Assembly (NCBI GenBank): GCA_024734495.1
Contig: JALMQS010000088.1
Location: forward strand, 1,116,001 to 1,180,000
Direction: 5' to 3'
Source: Forficula auricularia
Taxonomy: Eukaryota > Arthropoda > Insecta > Dermaptera > Forficulidae
Length of the DNA: 64,000 nt
Shown: positions 55,878 to 64,000 of the stretch, in pieces
Layout: every line of letters starts with the position of its first letter
Numbering within the stretch: the first letter of the stretch is position 1
Notes under the pieces: generated by a model
The model's input: only the letters and a program-made list of their open reading frames with translations
Told to the model about the DNA's origin: nothing
Databases searched by the model: none
Translations under genes and position numbers: made by a program

Positions 55878-56519
55878 CTATTAACTATTCATTCTAATAA
55901 GAAAATGACGTTAAAAATGATCTTAAAACCGAAATTGCAAAAAGCTTACATAGGTAGTGAGTAGTCATGAAAAAGTTTATATAGAATTATTTTTTTTCTT
56001 TCTGTCTAGATCAGGTCTGTAAAACCCGCGGCCCTCAAAAACGGCTGAAACTATTTTGATTAAAAAAATCGAGCAAAACCAATGCATTTCGCTCTACAAA
56101 AAAGCTCAAATAAGTGAAGATCGAAAAAATTATATTTTTCGAGATAATAATTGTTTTGTCAAAATGTCTGTTAGTCTTTCTGGTTGTCTGGTTGTCCGGT
56201 TGGCTGTCGGTTAGTCTGTGCGGAGGGGTGAACCGCAACCTAATATACTATACACCTACTTCCATTTGTACTTCCAAATATTTCCAAGTACTTCCAAATG
56301 TACCCAAGTACTTCCAAATATTTCCAAGTAGTTTCAAATATTTCCAAGTACTTCCAAATATTTCATAGTACTTTTTTTTTGCAACGAAATTTTCTCTGGA
56401 GAGAGACGGACTGGTAGAAATTGAATGTAATAGAAAGCAGCTCCAGGGGTAGTGAGGAAAGAAAAAATTAATACATATCAAATAAGGTGTAATTTATTGG
56501 AATCCTTCTCCTTTCCTTT

Positions 56520-56552
56520 CAAACCGACGTTCGATTTCCTTCTTCAGGGTTT
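56520..56552 (-). ncRNA. Degenerate hammerhead-like motif (left arm)
   Basis: Minus strand: CTGAAGA, extra A, GGAAATC in place of a full stem II, GAA, CGTCGG. Stem II and one core A are damaged. Confidence 0.3.
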
Positions 56553-56744
56553 CAGGGTCAATGAATGAAACAAATAAAATGTTTCTTCTTCTCTCACAAT
56601 AGTGTTCAAAACTTTCTTCTTTTTAACAAAGGCATAGAAAAACATTTTTTTTCTATGCCTTTGTTAAAAAAGAAGAAAGTTTTTGAACACTACTGTGGAG
56701 AGAAGAAGGAAACATTTTATTTGTTTCATTCATTGACCCTTTGA

Positions 56745-56790
56745 AACCCTGAAGAAGGAGGGAAAATCCTCACGAAACGTCGGTTTGAAA
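56745..56790 (+). ncRNA. Hammerhead-ribozyme-like motif (right arm)
   Basis: CTGAAGA at 56749-56755, extra A, GGAGGG / TCCTCAC stem II with a bulged A, GAAA at 56774-56777, and ACGTC with predicted cleavage after C56781. Stem III would be two pairs without a loop, so a dimeric fold would be needed. Confidence 0.45.
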
Positions 56791-57839
56791 GGAAAGGAGA
56801 AAGGATTCCAATAAATTACACCTTATTTGATATGTGTTAATTTTTTCTTTCCTCACTACCCCTGGGCTGCCTTCCATTACATTCAATTCCATAGCTACTT
56901 CCAAAATACTTCCAAAGAGGTGTACACCTACTTCCAATCGCGGATCACCCCTCGGTCTGTGAGTTACCAAATTTTTGTGGACGAGCTAGCTCAAAAACTA
57001 GTTTCTATAACGAAACCAAATTTCACACGTAGTTTTGGTCCATTGAGATTAAGAGCTGATTAGATTTTGGTGCATATCGACCCAAAATTAAGGGGGTGGA
57101 AGGGAGAGGGAATTAAAAATCTAGGCCATTTGAGCAAACTCAAGCAAATTTTGAATACATAATCACTGGACCTACAGAAGTCTAAAAATGCAACAACTAC
57201 CCCCCCCCGCCCCACCCCTACATTAATATAAATAATTTTATTAAATATTAAATATAAGTGAGGGACCAGGTTGTATGGTCATGTGGATGGCCACATCAGA
57301 AAACGTCAGCTTATTTGATTAACAAATATCAATATAATTAGTATATACATATCTTCGCCCTGAGACAATTTTATTTCTTCAAATGTGGCCCGTATAGGCC
57401 AAAAGGTTGGACACCCCTGGTCTAGAATTTGATACTAGAGATAACTTGCTAACTGATAAGAATCGTGTTTCCTAGCTTTAAAGCTTCTCTAAGGTAAATG
57501 CAAAATAATTAAAAAAGTTCGAAGCTTTAAGTTGTTAAAGCTGTATAGTTAATGAGCTTAAATTTGGCATACAAGTTGTTATTAATAATCTACATCCCTG
57601 CCCCGAGTTTCAACTTTCTAACTCAAACCGTTCTCTGATAAAAACTAAGAGTAAAAAGTACTTCCCCTCATTTCCCCTACTTCTCTCTCTTTCTCTAAGT
57701 ATATGAGAAGGTATCAAGCGACAGGTGAATCATTCCATGCCCAAATGTCAAAGTGTGCATATCGACAACATTTCATATTATATTATTAATTAATTATTTA
57801 ATTCTGAATTAACTAAATACAAATCAACCCCTATCCATT

Positions 57840-59230
57840 TAAAATTTATCCCTGATCTTTTGACCAAGCCTTTCGGAATCCCCCCCCTTTTCCCTTGTCA
57901 ACCCCTTTTGAATTTACTTAAATTTTATCTATATAATTTGGTATTTTACAACGTTTCGAGTCAAAATAAATTATTTTTTCATCAAAATTTTTTCCACCCC
58001 CTTAACCATCCCTTTTGAATTTACTCAAATTTTAGCTGTATAATTTGGTATTTTATAAGGTTTTGAGTCAAAATAAATTATTTTTTCATCAAAAATTTTT
58101 TTTCACCCCTTAACCACCCCTTTTGAATTTATTCAAATTTTATCTATATAATTTAGTATTTTATAAGGTTTCGAGTCAAAATTAATTATTTTTTCATCAA
58201 AATTTTTTTTCACCCCCTTAACCACCCCTTTTGAATTTATTCAAATTTTATCTATATAATTTGGTATTTTATAAGGTTTCGAGTCAAAATAAATTAATTT
58301 TTCATCAAAATTTTTTTTCACCCCCTTAACCACCCCTTTTGAATTTATTCAAATTTTATCTATATAATTTGGTATTTTATAAGGTTTCGAGTCAAAATAA
58401 ATTAATTTTTCATCAAAATTTTTTTCACCCCCTTAACCACCCCTTTTGAATTTATTCAAATTTTATCTATATAATTTGGAATTTTATAACTTTTCGAGTC
58501 AAAATAAAATATGTTTTCATCAAAAACATTTTCCACCGTCTTAACCACCCCTTTTGAATTTATTCAAATTTTATCTATATAATTTGGTATTTTATAAGGT
58601 TTCGAGTCAAAATAAATTAATTTTTCATCAAAATTTTTTTCACCCCCTTAACCACCCCTTTTGAATTTATTCAAATTTTATCTATATAATTTGGTATTTT
58701 ATAAGGTTTCGAGTCAAAATAAATTATTTTTTCATCAGAAATTTTTTCACCTCTTAACCACCCCTTTTGAATTTATTCAAATTTTATCTATATAATTTGG
58801 TATTTTATAAGGTTTCGAGTCAAAATAAATTATTTTTTCATCAGAAATTTTTTTCACCCCCTTAACCACCCCTTTTGAATTTATTCAAATTTTATCTATA
58901 TAATTTGGTATTTTATAAGGTTTCGAGTCAAAATAAATTATTTTTTCATCAAAAATTTTTTCACCCCCTTAACCACCCCTTTTGAATTTACTCAAAATTT
59001 TATCTATATAATTTGCTATTTTACAACTTTTAGAGTCAAAAAAAAATATTTTTTCATCAAATAAACCCCACCCCTCCCCTTAATCACCCTTTTTTAATTT
59101 ACTTAAATTTTGTCAATAGATATAATTTCGACGTTTCGAGCCAAAATTAATTATTTTTTTATCAAAAATTTTTCCCGTCCCCGTAAACACTTTTGAATTT
59201 ACTTAAATTTTTCCAATATAATTTCACTCG
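57840..59230. repeat. 108-bp tandem array
   Basis: Twelve or so units with CCCTTAACCACCCCTTTTGA, ATTTATTCAAATTTTATCTA, TATAATTTGGTATTTTATAA and GGTTTCGAGTCAAAATAAAT. Starts of the TAACCACCCC block at 58111, 58219, 58327 and 58434 give a period of 107-108. Edge units are more diverged than central ones. No ORF survives. Confidence 0.9.
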
Positions 59231-59859
59231 CTTCCTAAAAACATTTCAAATCGCTCGAAGCCTTATTGATTAAAAATCATTAACTTTAACTAAATATTGG
59301 TTAGCATTCATCAAAACTATTTTCTAAAACTTTCGATTTCGTTCAACAAAAATTTACTTTCTTACAAACAATAAAAAAAATGTCAAATCATCTAAAATTT
59401 GTGGATACCGTATGTATCGAGTCTTGAAATAATTTTCACTTTTTCATTTTTCATATTAAAGTTTAAATTTAGACCTAATCTTGTAATTACTTTTCCTCAA
59501 ATAGCGAAACATTTAATTACTTACACATTCATTTTCGTAATATTCATTTTTGGAAGTTAATTTGATTTGGACCACTCCAAGGGGTAGTATTCGGTGCCCT
59601 TACGATAAAGAAAACGATCTAAAAAAATAAAACATTTTTGTGGGCTTTAGAGCTAAAACTAACACAAAAATACAACGGTGTGTGTGTGTTGGTGTATATG
59701 CATAGCTATATAACTCAGAACATGTAGGAGGGAAGAATCGGCCAGTAATGGTAAGTTTTTTTTAACGTTAAGTTCATTTAGGTTAATTTTTTTTCATTGA
59801 TAGAATATAATTAAATTAAATTAAGGAACGAAGAAAAGGTTTTTATATTATAGACAAAA
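59231..59859. other. AT-rich spacer
   Basis: No gene seen; a short GT run lies near 59678-59690. Confidence 0.4.
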
Positions 59860-59886
59860 GGATCAGCCGGGATTCGAACCCGGGAT
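59860..59886 (-). pseudogene. tRNA 3'-half fragment
   Basis: The minus strand reads CCGGGTTCGAATCCCGG (5-bp T stem, TTCGAAT loop) directly followed by CTGATCC, a plausible 3' acceptor strand. The matching 5' acceptor GGATCAG, D arm and anticodon arm are not found in the preceding 80 bases, so this is a half tRNA, possibly from a SINE or retrocopy. Confidence 0.6.
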
Positions 59887-60798
59887 CAACTATCCAATTT
59901 TTACCCATGTATAAGTTCACTTTTGTTATTAGTTAGTTTATTTAGTTAAAGATACGTTATAAGCTTCACAATAAAAGAAAAACACTTTTGTACATATCAT
60001 GCTTACTTTTTTTTATTATGGTACAATTTTACTTTTTGTGGGGAAAATGAAAAACTGGATAGCTATGTGTTGAGTGCAACAGATGGAGAAAATAAAAATA
60101 AATAAAAAATATATTAAAATTAATAGATAAAAGTTAATGCGTTTTTGCCTTGTTAAAAATGTCGTATTAGATAGATGTAAAAAAATAAAAACATCTATCA
60201 TTAATCATGTTTTATTTTTAGAGATCAATAAGCCCCACCCAATCATAGTCAATCTGATCCACAAAGTTTGAAAAATATAAATAAAAACTAGAATAAAAAT
60301 ACTTTAAGCCATGATGGCATTAATTTTTTTTACAAATTAATTAATCATTTTGCTATAAGCAAAAAAGGTATCAAAGGTTAGAAAAATGTATGCAATTTTG
60401 ATTTTTAAAATCCACTTTAAAATACAGTTTCATTCATACTTATCAACTTGATGAAGTGAAAAAAGTTATTTTGAGTTGGAGTATCCATGTGAAATAAAAA
60501 TTACCGTTTACAAGTGGGGATGATAGATTATTATTTATAGCTAAATTAATATTAAAATTGAAAATTTATAAAATTATAGTTGTATTTTGAAAGATTTTGT
60601 TTTGCCGAAAGTCACAGAGTTCTTGATTCATAAAGAGAAATCAAGAGGTTTTCCATCCAGCCCGGGGCTAATACAGAATTAATTCACAAATATTCACTAT
60701 ATTAAATAATAATGCCATATAATAGCGTATTATTAATATAATTTCTGTATAATATGTTATATCCGGCCAGCCCTATCTTTAAAAAGTATGGGACCCTG
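59887..60798. other. AT-rich spacer
   Basis: No gene or assigned repeat. Confidence 0.4.
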
Positions 60799-61153
60799 TA
60801 TTAAACTATCAATTGCGTCGATTCGCTGTTTTATTACAGCTTCTTCAAGGCTCTACAAAGAAACATATACATTCAAATTACTCACACTCTCTCAAATTAA
60901 TCCAAATATTTCATATATATACAATAACCTTGATAATTTTTTTTTCTAAACACTTTGTCGGTTCATTTTAGCCTTGTCATATAAAGATTTGAACACAATT
61001 TATTCATACAACACCAATATTTATTTAGAGAACTGACAGTAACTTCACAAACACTCACTCCACACTCTTAAATGATTTAAAATTATTTGTTTCTTTGAGC
61101 CTGAAAAAGCTGTAATAATACAACAAAACGTCGCAATTGATAGTTTAATATAA
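60799..61153. repeat. Inverted pair with hammerhead-like remnants
   Basis: TATTAAACTATCAATTGCGTCG (60799-60820) and its inverse (about 61131-61153) bound a locus. Each arm holds a damaged core. Minus strand of the left arm: TTGAAGA, extra A, GCTG..CAGC, GAATCGACG. Plus strand of the right arm (61100-61133): CTGAAAA, extra A, GCTG..CAAC, AAAACGTCG. The defects are at different core positions in the two arms, as expected from independent decay of an intact ancestor. Confidence 0.5.
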
Positions 61154-61215
61154 AACTTATTTATTGTTCCTTTTCCTCTGAAAGCCAGCCAAATAACAAA
61201 CGATTATTTAAAAAT

Positions 61216-61255
61216 ATGATTGATGAAGATCAAATCTTTGAAACTATAGTTTCCA
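61216..61255 (+). ncRNA. Degenerate hammerhead-like relic
   Basis: TTGATGA, A, GATCAAATC, TTTGAAACTATAGTTTC aligns block by block with the PLE motif at 49154-49189 (C3 lost, stem II short). Confidence 0.3.
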
Positions 61256-61267
61256 ACTAATAATTTA

Positions 61268-61300
61268 AAAAATGTTTCACGAAGCACCAACACCAAATTC
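61268..61300 (-). repeat. Dispersed GGTGTTGG..GGTGAAACAT motif, copy 5
   Basis: Minus strand: GGTGTTGGTGCTTCGTGAAA then CATTTTTTAAATTATTAG. Confidence 0.55.
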
Positions 61301-61360
61301 CTTAAAAACTATTAATAAATTATATACAATATATAATATTTATTTATTTATATTCATTAT

Positions 61361-62674
61361 ATATGGGCAGATCCATTATTTTTCCACGAAAGAGTACGGG
61401 GCTGGGTCATCGATTTTGATGCCGATTTTTTCCTCGAAAGTACATCAGAAAAGAAGATGATCCTGAAAATTTAAGCCCGATTCGATCAAATTTGGACGCT
61501 GGAGAATTTTTTGAATTTTGAAAAAAGTCGATTTCTTAGTCATATTCAAAAGTTTATATCTCAGCTTCTATATCTTAGGGCCAGTTGTATGTCGTTTGGT
61601 AAACTTTTTTTAACCGTTGGCAAAGGGTAAAAGGCTGGGATGGCCAATCAAATGAAAGTACCTGCCAATCAGATGACAGACACTTTCATCTGATTAGCCA
61701 TCCCAGGCTTTTACCCTTTTGCCAACGGTTAAAAAGAGTTTACCAATCGACATACAACTGGCCCTTAGAGACTTGTTAGAGACGGCATTCTTCTCTGTAA
61801 GCCCTCTTTTTAAGACAAAAATTGGTCATTGGTTTACACTAGTAAATTCCGGCTTCACAATGAGCTGCTAACTAAACCACTGTTTCACACAAATTTTGTC
61901 TATTTTTAAAATGCTGTTATATCTAGAGTTTTCGAAGTAGAGGGTTGATCAGCAGCTGATATTTTTTGTTCAGGTATACTCTGAAGAAATCTACTCACTT
62001 TTTACTTGATTGCTTCTATTTCGTTAAGTTATGGCCATCGATTTTTGAAAAATCGTCATTTTCAGATAGTCAGAACTTTTTCTTTCAACTCGAAATCCTT
62101 TGAAATTTTCAGGGAGAATACTTCATTATATCCTCAAACAGCCTTGACGATTTCAATTTTGGGATAGAAGTGGACATTTTTTGTGGTTTGGAGGAACAAA
62201 ACGGATTGTTTGAGAAAATTGAGTGAAAAAATTAATAATTTTTATTTTGATTTATTTATTTAAAATTTTTAAAAAGTAAATATTTATTTATTTCTTTTAA
62301 TAATATGTTGAATACAAATTTTCAATTCTTAATTGTTTCATTCATAGCGTCCGATACTTTCCTATATAACAGTGGTTTAGTTAGCAGCTCGCTGTGAAGC
62401 CGAACTTGATTGTAAACCAATTTTTTTTTAAAGTAGAGGGTTTACAGAGCAGAATGCCCCCTCAAACAAGTCTCCAAGTTATATAGAAGCTGAGATATAT
62501 ACTTTTGAAAATGACTGAAAAATCGACTTTTTTTCAAAATTCAACAATTCTTCAGCTTTGATCGAATAGGGCTCAAATTTTCAGGATCATCTCCTTTTCT
62601 GATGTACTTTCGAGGAAAAAATCGGTGACCCACCCCCGAAGACTTTCGTCAAAAAGTAATGAATCTGCCCATAT
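61361..62674. mobile_element. 1.3-kb foldback element with ATATGGGCAGAT ends
   Basis: Left end ATATGGGCAGATCCATTA; right end reverse-complements to ATATGGGCAGATTCATTA. The arms pair over roughly 300 bases (GATGATCCTGAAAATTT, TATATCTCAGCTTCTATAT, GACTTGTT, GCTTCACARYGAGCTGCTAA). A Harbinger-like MITE sits in the left arm only. No ORF of interest. Confidence 0.8.
61578..61764. mobile_element. Harbinger-like MITE, 187 bp, near-perfect palindrome
   Basis: Ends GGGCCAGTTGTATGTCG and its inverse, with TTA on both sides (61575-61577, 61765-61767), the PIF/Harbinger target. The inverted arms extend almost to the centre (GGTAAA, TTTTTAACCGTTGGCAAA, CTGGGATGGC). The opposite arm of the host foldback lacks it. 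Confidence 0.85.
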
Positions 62675-63106
62675 GGATATGTTTTTCATCAAGCGGAAGT
62701 AAACTTGAATTTTCTCTATTTACCAGCCAATTTTCTGAAAAGATTCCGATATTCACGATATATTAAGAATAACTGCGCAATGGAAATACAAACGTTTTGG
62801 TTGAAGAACGAAAAAGTTTGGCTATTCAGCAGTTTTTGTGTATTTTGAAATAGACACACAGACGACCGAGACAGAAAAAAAAATCATTGAAACAATGATT
62901 TTCCCTCCACTTTTCAGACATTTTTAAACACAGATGAATACTAAGATTGATAGTGAGTAATATCAGCGTCCTAATTTTAGAACCCGATTACTGAAATGGT
63001 TAAAATTCTGTCTCTAAAATAACATTTTATTTTCCATTGGATTATCTACATGAATATACATCTAATCCTATTAATATCTAAGAAAAGCAAGTTGTTGTTC
63101 GAATGA
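62675..63106. other. Spacer
   Basis: No gene or assigned repeat. Confidence 0.4.
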
Positions 63107-63420
63107 ATGGTTGCTAGAGAGGAAAATGAACGAAGGCCTGTTGTTTCACTTAAAACCATCGACGGGAAACGGAAATCATCAATTTCCACGCATATCCATC
63201 TGAAGACTACCTGTCAAGCGAGTGTCTGCTCAATTGGGCTCATTGGATTTCCACCAGGATTTATGACGGATAAAAAGCAGCCATTAGAAATAAACAGCCG
63301 ATGATTGTTCAACGTAAACCGAGGGCTCAAAAGCAAGACGCTCGACTCACGAGATTAGCTTAGTTAAGGGGAAAGGCGAACGAGATATGATCTCAAGATA
63401 CATTCACCTTTTATATAGAA
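63107..63420. other. GC-richer unique segment
   Basis: Less AT-rich than its flanks, with a 65-codon ORF (63107-63304) of no known family. Candidate conserved element or diverged exon; not called as a gene. Confidence 0.25.
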
Positions 63421-63624
63421 TAAATATTATTATAATTATTAATGCGGATGAATACATCTTTGGAAGTCAAAAGGAAAGTCGTAACGCACAAGATTACTTT
63501 CTTTTTACAAGGCAGATAAAGAAATCTTTTGAATTCTAAATGAAAAAAAAATCTCCATGATTCTTTTGAGGGGATATTTATGTTATTTTAACATCCACTC
63601 ATAAATAAACATGGATCAATTTTT

Positions 63625-63690
63625 AGGGTTCCACCCGTTAAACGGAACCCTTATTCATTGTCTATTCCGTCATAAACCTGTTCCATAATG
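63625..63690. repeat. Relic of the GGGTTCCGT repeat
   Basis: AGGGTTCCACCCGTTAAACG then GAACCCTTATTCATTGTC resembles the other end of the repeat noted at 53264. Confidence 0.45.
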
Positions 63691-63734
63691 TTCTATCATT
63701 CTACAAATTTTAAGACCGGGTTGATAGTGGTCCT

Positions 63735-63872
63735 ATGATAATTACTATTATTTTCGATTTTGATTTTCGATTGTATAGCCTGATATGGAAAAACAAATAC
63801 CTATCTCCAGAAGGCAAAGTACGGATCTACATAACCTGCTTCCGTCCGGTAATTACTTATCCGGTTTTATTT
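63735..63872 (+). pseudogene. RTE-type RT thumb fragment
   Basis: The plus strand reads YSLIWKNKYLSPEGKVRIYI then TCFRPVITY. This matches the post-palm block of RTE-like enzymes (I/W-K-N/D-K-x-(I/L)-S..K-(I/V)-RIY-x-T-x-x-RP-(I/V)-xTY). The next conserved GxET is missing, as the frame runs into T-rich DNA. About 35 codons survive. Confidence 0.5.
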
Positions 63873-64000
63873 TTTTTAATTCTATTATTTTTCATTTGTA
63901 TTTTAACTTATTTTATTAAATATTAGATACTACACTTCTTTTGACTCAACTGGAGCGAAAGGACCTCCTTAAATACCTTTGGCCCAGATTTAAATCTTTA

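Larger units (their letters stand above)
56418..56887. repeat. Foldback with hammerhead-like motif
   Basis: Arms of about 225 bases (56418-56641, 56653-56887) share ATTGAATGTAATRGAA, AGGGGTAGTGAGGAAAG, ACACCTTATTTGATATG (inverse) and CTTTGTTAAAAA. The right arm carries a full hammerhead-like core, the left a degenerate one. Confidence 0.75.
56223..56953. mobile_element. MITE family G, long copy
   Basis: Ends GAGGGGTGAACCGC and, reverse-complemented, GAGGGGTGATCCGC. Flanks GTCTGTGCG (56214-56222) and GTCTGTGAG (56955-56963) match at 8 of 9, a 9-bp target duplication in the family M sequence GTCTGTGCGTTACC. ACTTCCAAATATTTCCAAGT repeats lie at 56265-56370. Confidence 0.8.
56036..57290 (+). mobile_element. 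MITE family M, copy 5 (truncated, interrupted)
   Basis: Begins in the AAAACGGCTGAAACTATTTT block, without the TTTACCATACA end. It is interrupted at 56222-56955 and resumes at GAGTTACCAAATTTTTGTGG. It ends near GGTTGTATGGTCATGTGG, where the AAAG of the usual end is lost. Confidence 0.75.
56012..57419. mobile_element. hAT-like element with nested insertions
   Basis: The left end is CAGGTCTGTAAAACCCGCGG. The right end reverse-complements to CAGGGGTGTCCAACCTTTTG, nearly the same as the start of 17098-19438. Flanking 8-mers GTCTAGAT and GTCTAGAA match at 7 of 8. The interior is almost all other elements: a truncated family M MITE, a family G MITE within it, and a hammerhead-bearing foldback within that. 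Confidence 0.85.

Noticed and set aside
57840..59230. Hammerhead-like TTGATGA..GACTCGAAAC on the minus strand of the 108-bp array
   Set aside because: The essential C3 is T in the units, and the putative stem II does not close next to GAAA.
1..64000. CRISPR arrays, bacterial operons or phage genes
   Set aside because: No short regularly spaced direct repeats with unique spacers and no prokaryotic coding pattern; the tandem arrays have no spacers.

Overview
This window looks like a gene-poor stretch of an arthropod (most likely insect) nuclear genome. The DNA is visibly AT-rich, and no intact host gene, rRNA or complete tRNA can be supported. Almost everything recognisable is transposable-element debris of animal type: RTE- and Jockey-type non-LTR retrotransposons, a Penelope-like element (PLE) with a GIY-YIG endonuclease, hAT, mariner and Tigger/pogo transposase relics, Helitron-like elements, a Harbinger-like MITE, tRNA-derived SINE-like units and many foldback elements. 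The species cannot be fixed from sequence alone. All protein-like pieces are truncated or broken, so no pathway or operon can be described.

Layout. 1-7 kb: an RTE 3' end fused to a 0.7-kb passenger, a dispersed 0.67-kb repeat, a 1.1-kb hAT-like element with near-perfect 8-bp target duplication and nested MITEs, and an inverted pair of tRNA-like units. 7-12.4 kb: a Jockey relic split by a small MITE, then two adjacent Helitron-like elements. 13-21 kb: two large hAT-like elements, a mariner transposase relic, a deleted Tigger element and a third Helitron. 21-31 kb: a MITE family bounded by TTTACCATACA, one copy split by a 5'-truncated Jockey element, and a foldback with hammerhead-like motifs. 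31-37 kb: a composite RTE insertion with 12-bp target duplication, a second RTE insertion, and a 119-bp tandem array running into a large palindrome. 38-47 kb: MITEs, a giant foldback, a second tRNA-like foldback, a ZMYM/hAT transposase scrap and a 0.45-kb duplication. 48-50 kb: a PLE remnant between 146-bp inverted repeats. 51-63 kb: more foldbacks, another RTE-type relic, a four-level nested insertion, a 108-bp tandem array and a 1.3-kb foldback with a Harbinger-like MITE inside.

The most interesting signal is a set of palindromic loci (48.2-49.3, 28.1-28.4, 56.4-56.9, 60.8-61.2 kb, plus relics at 47.5 and 61.2 kb) whose arms carry hammerhead-ribozyme-like cores. PLEs are known to carry hammerhead motifs in their terminal repeats, and one of these loci encodes a PLE GIY-YIG domain. 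Every copy here has an extra A between the CUGANGA box and stem II. Second to this are a chimeric RTE that appears to have remobilised a passenger segment, and a tandem satellite whose monomer also sits inside a Helitron-like element.
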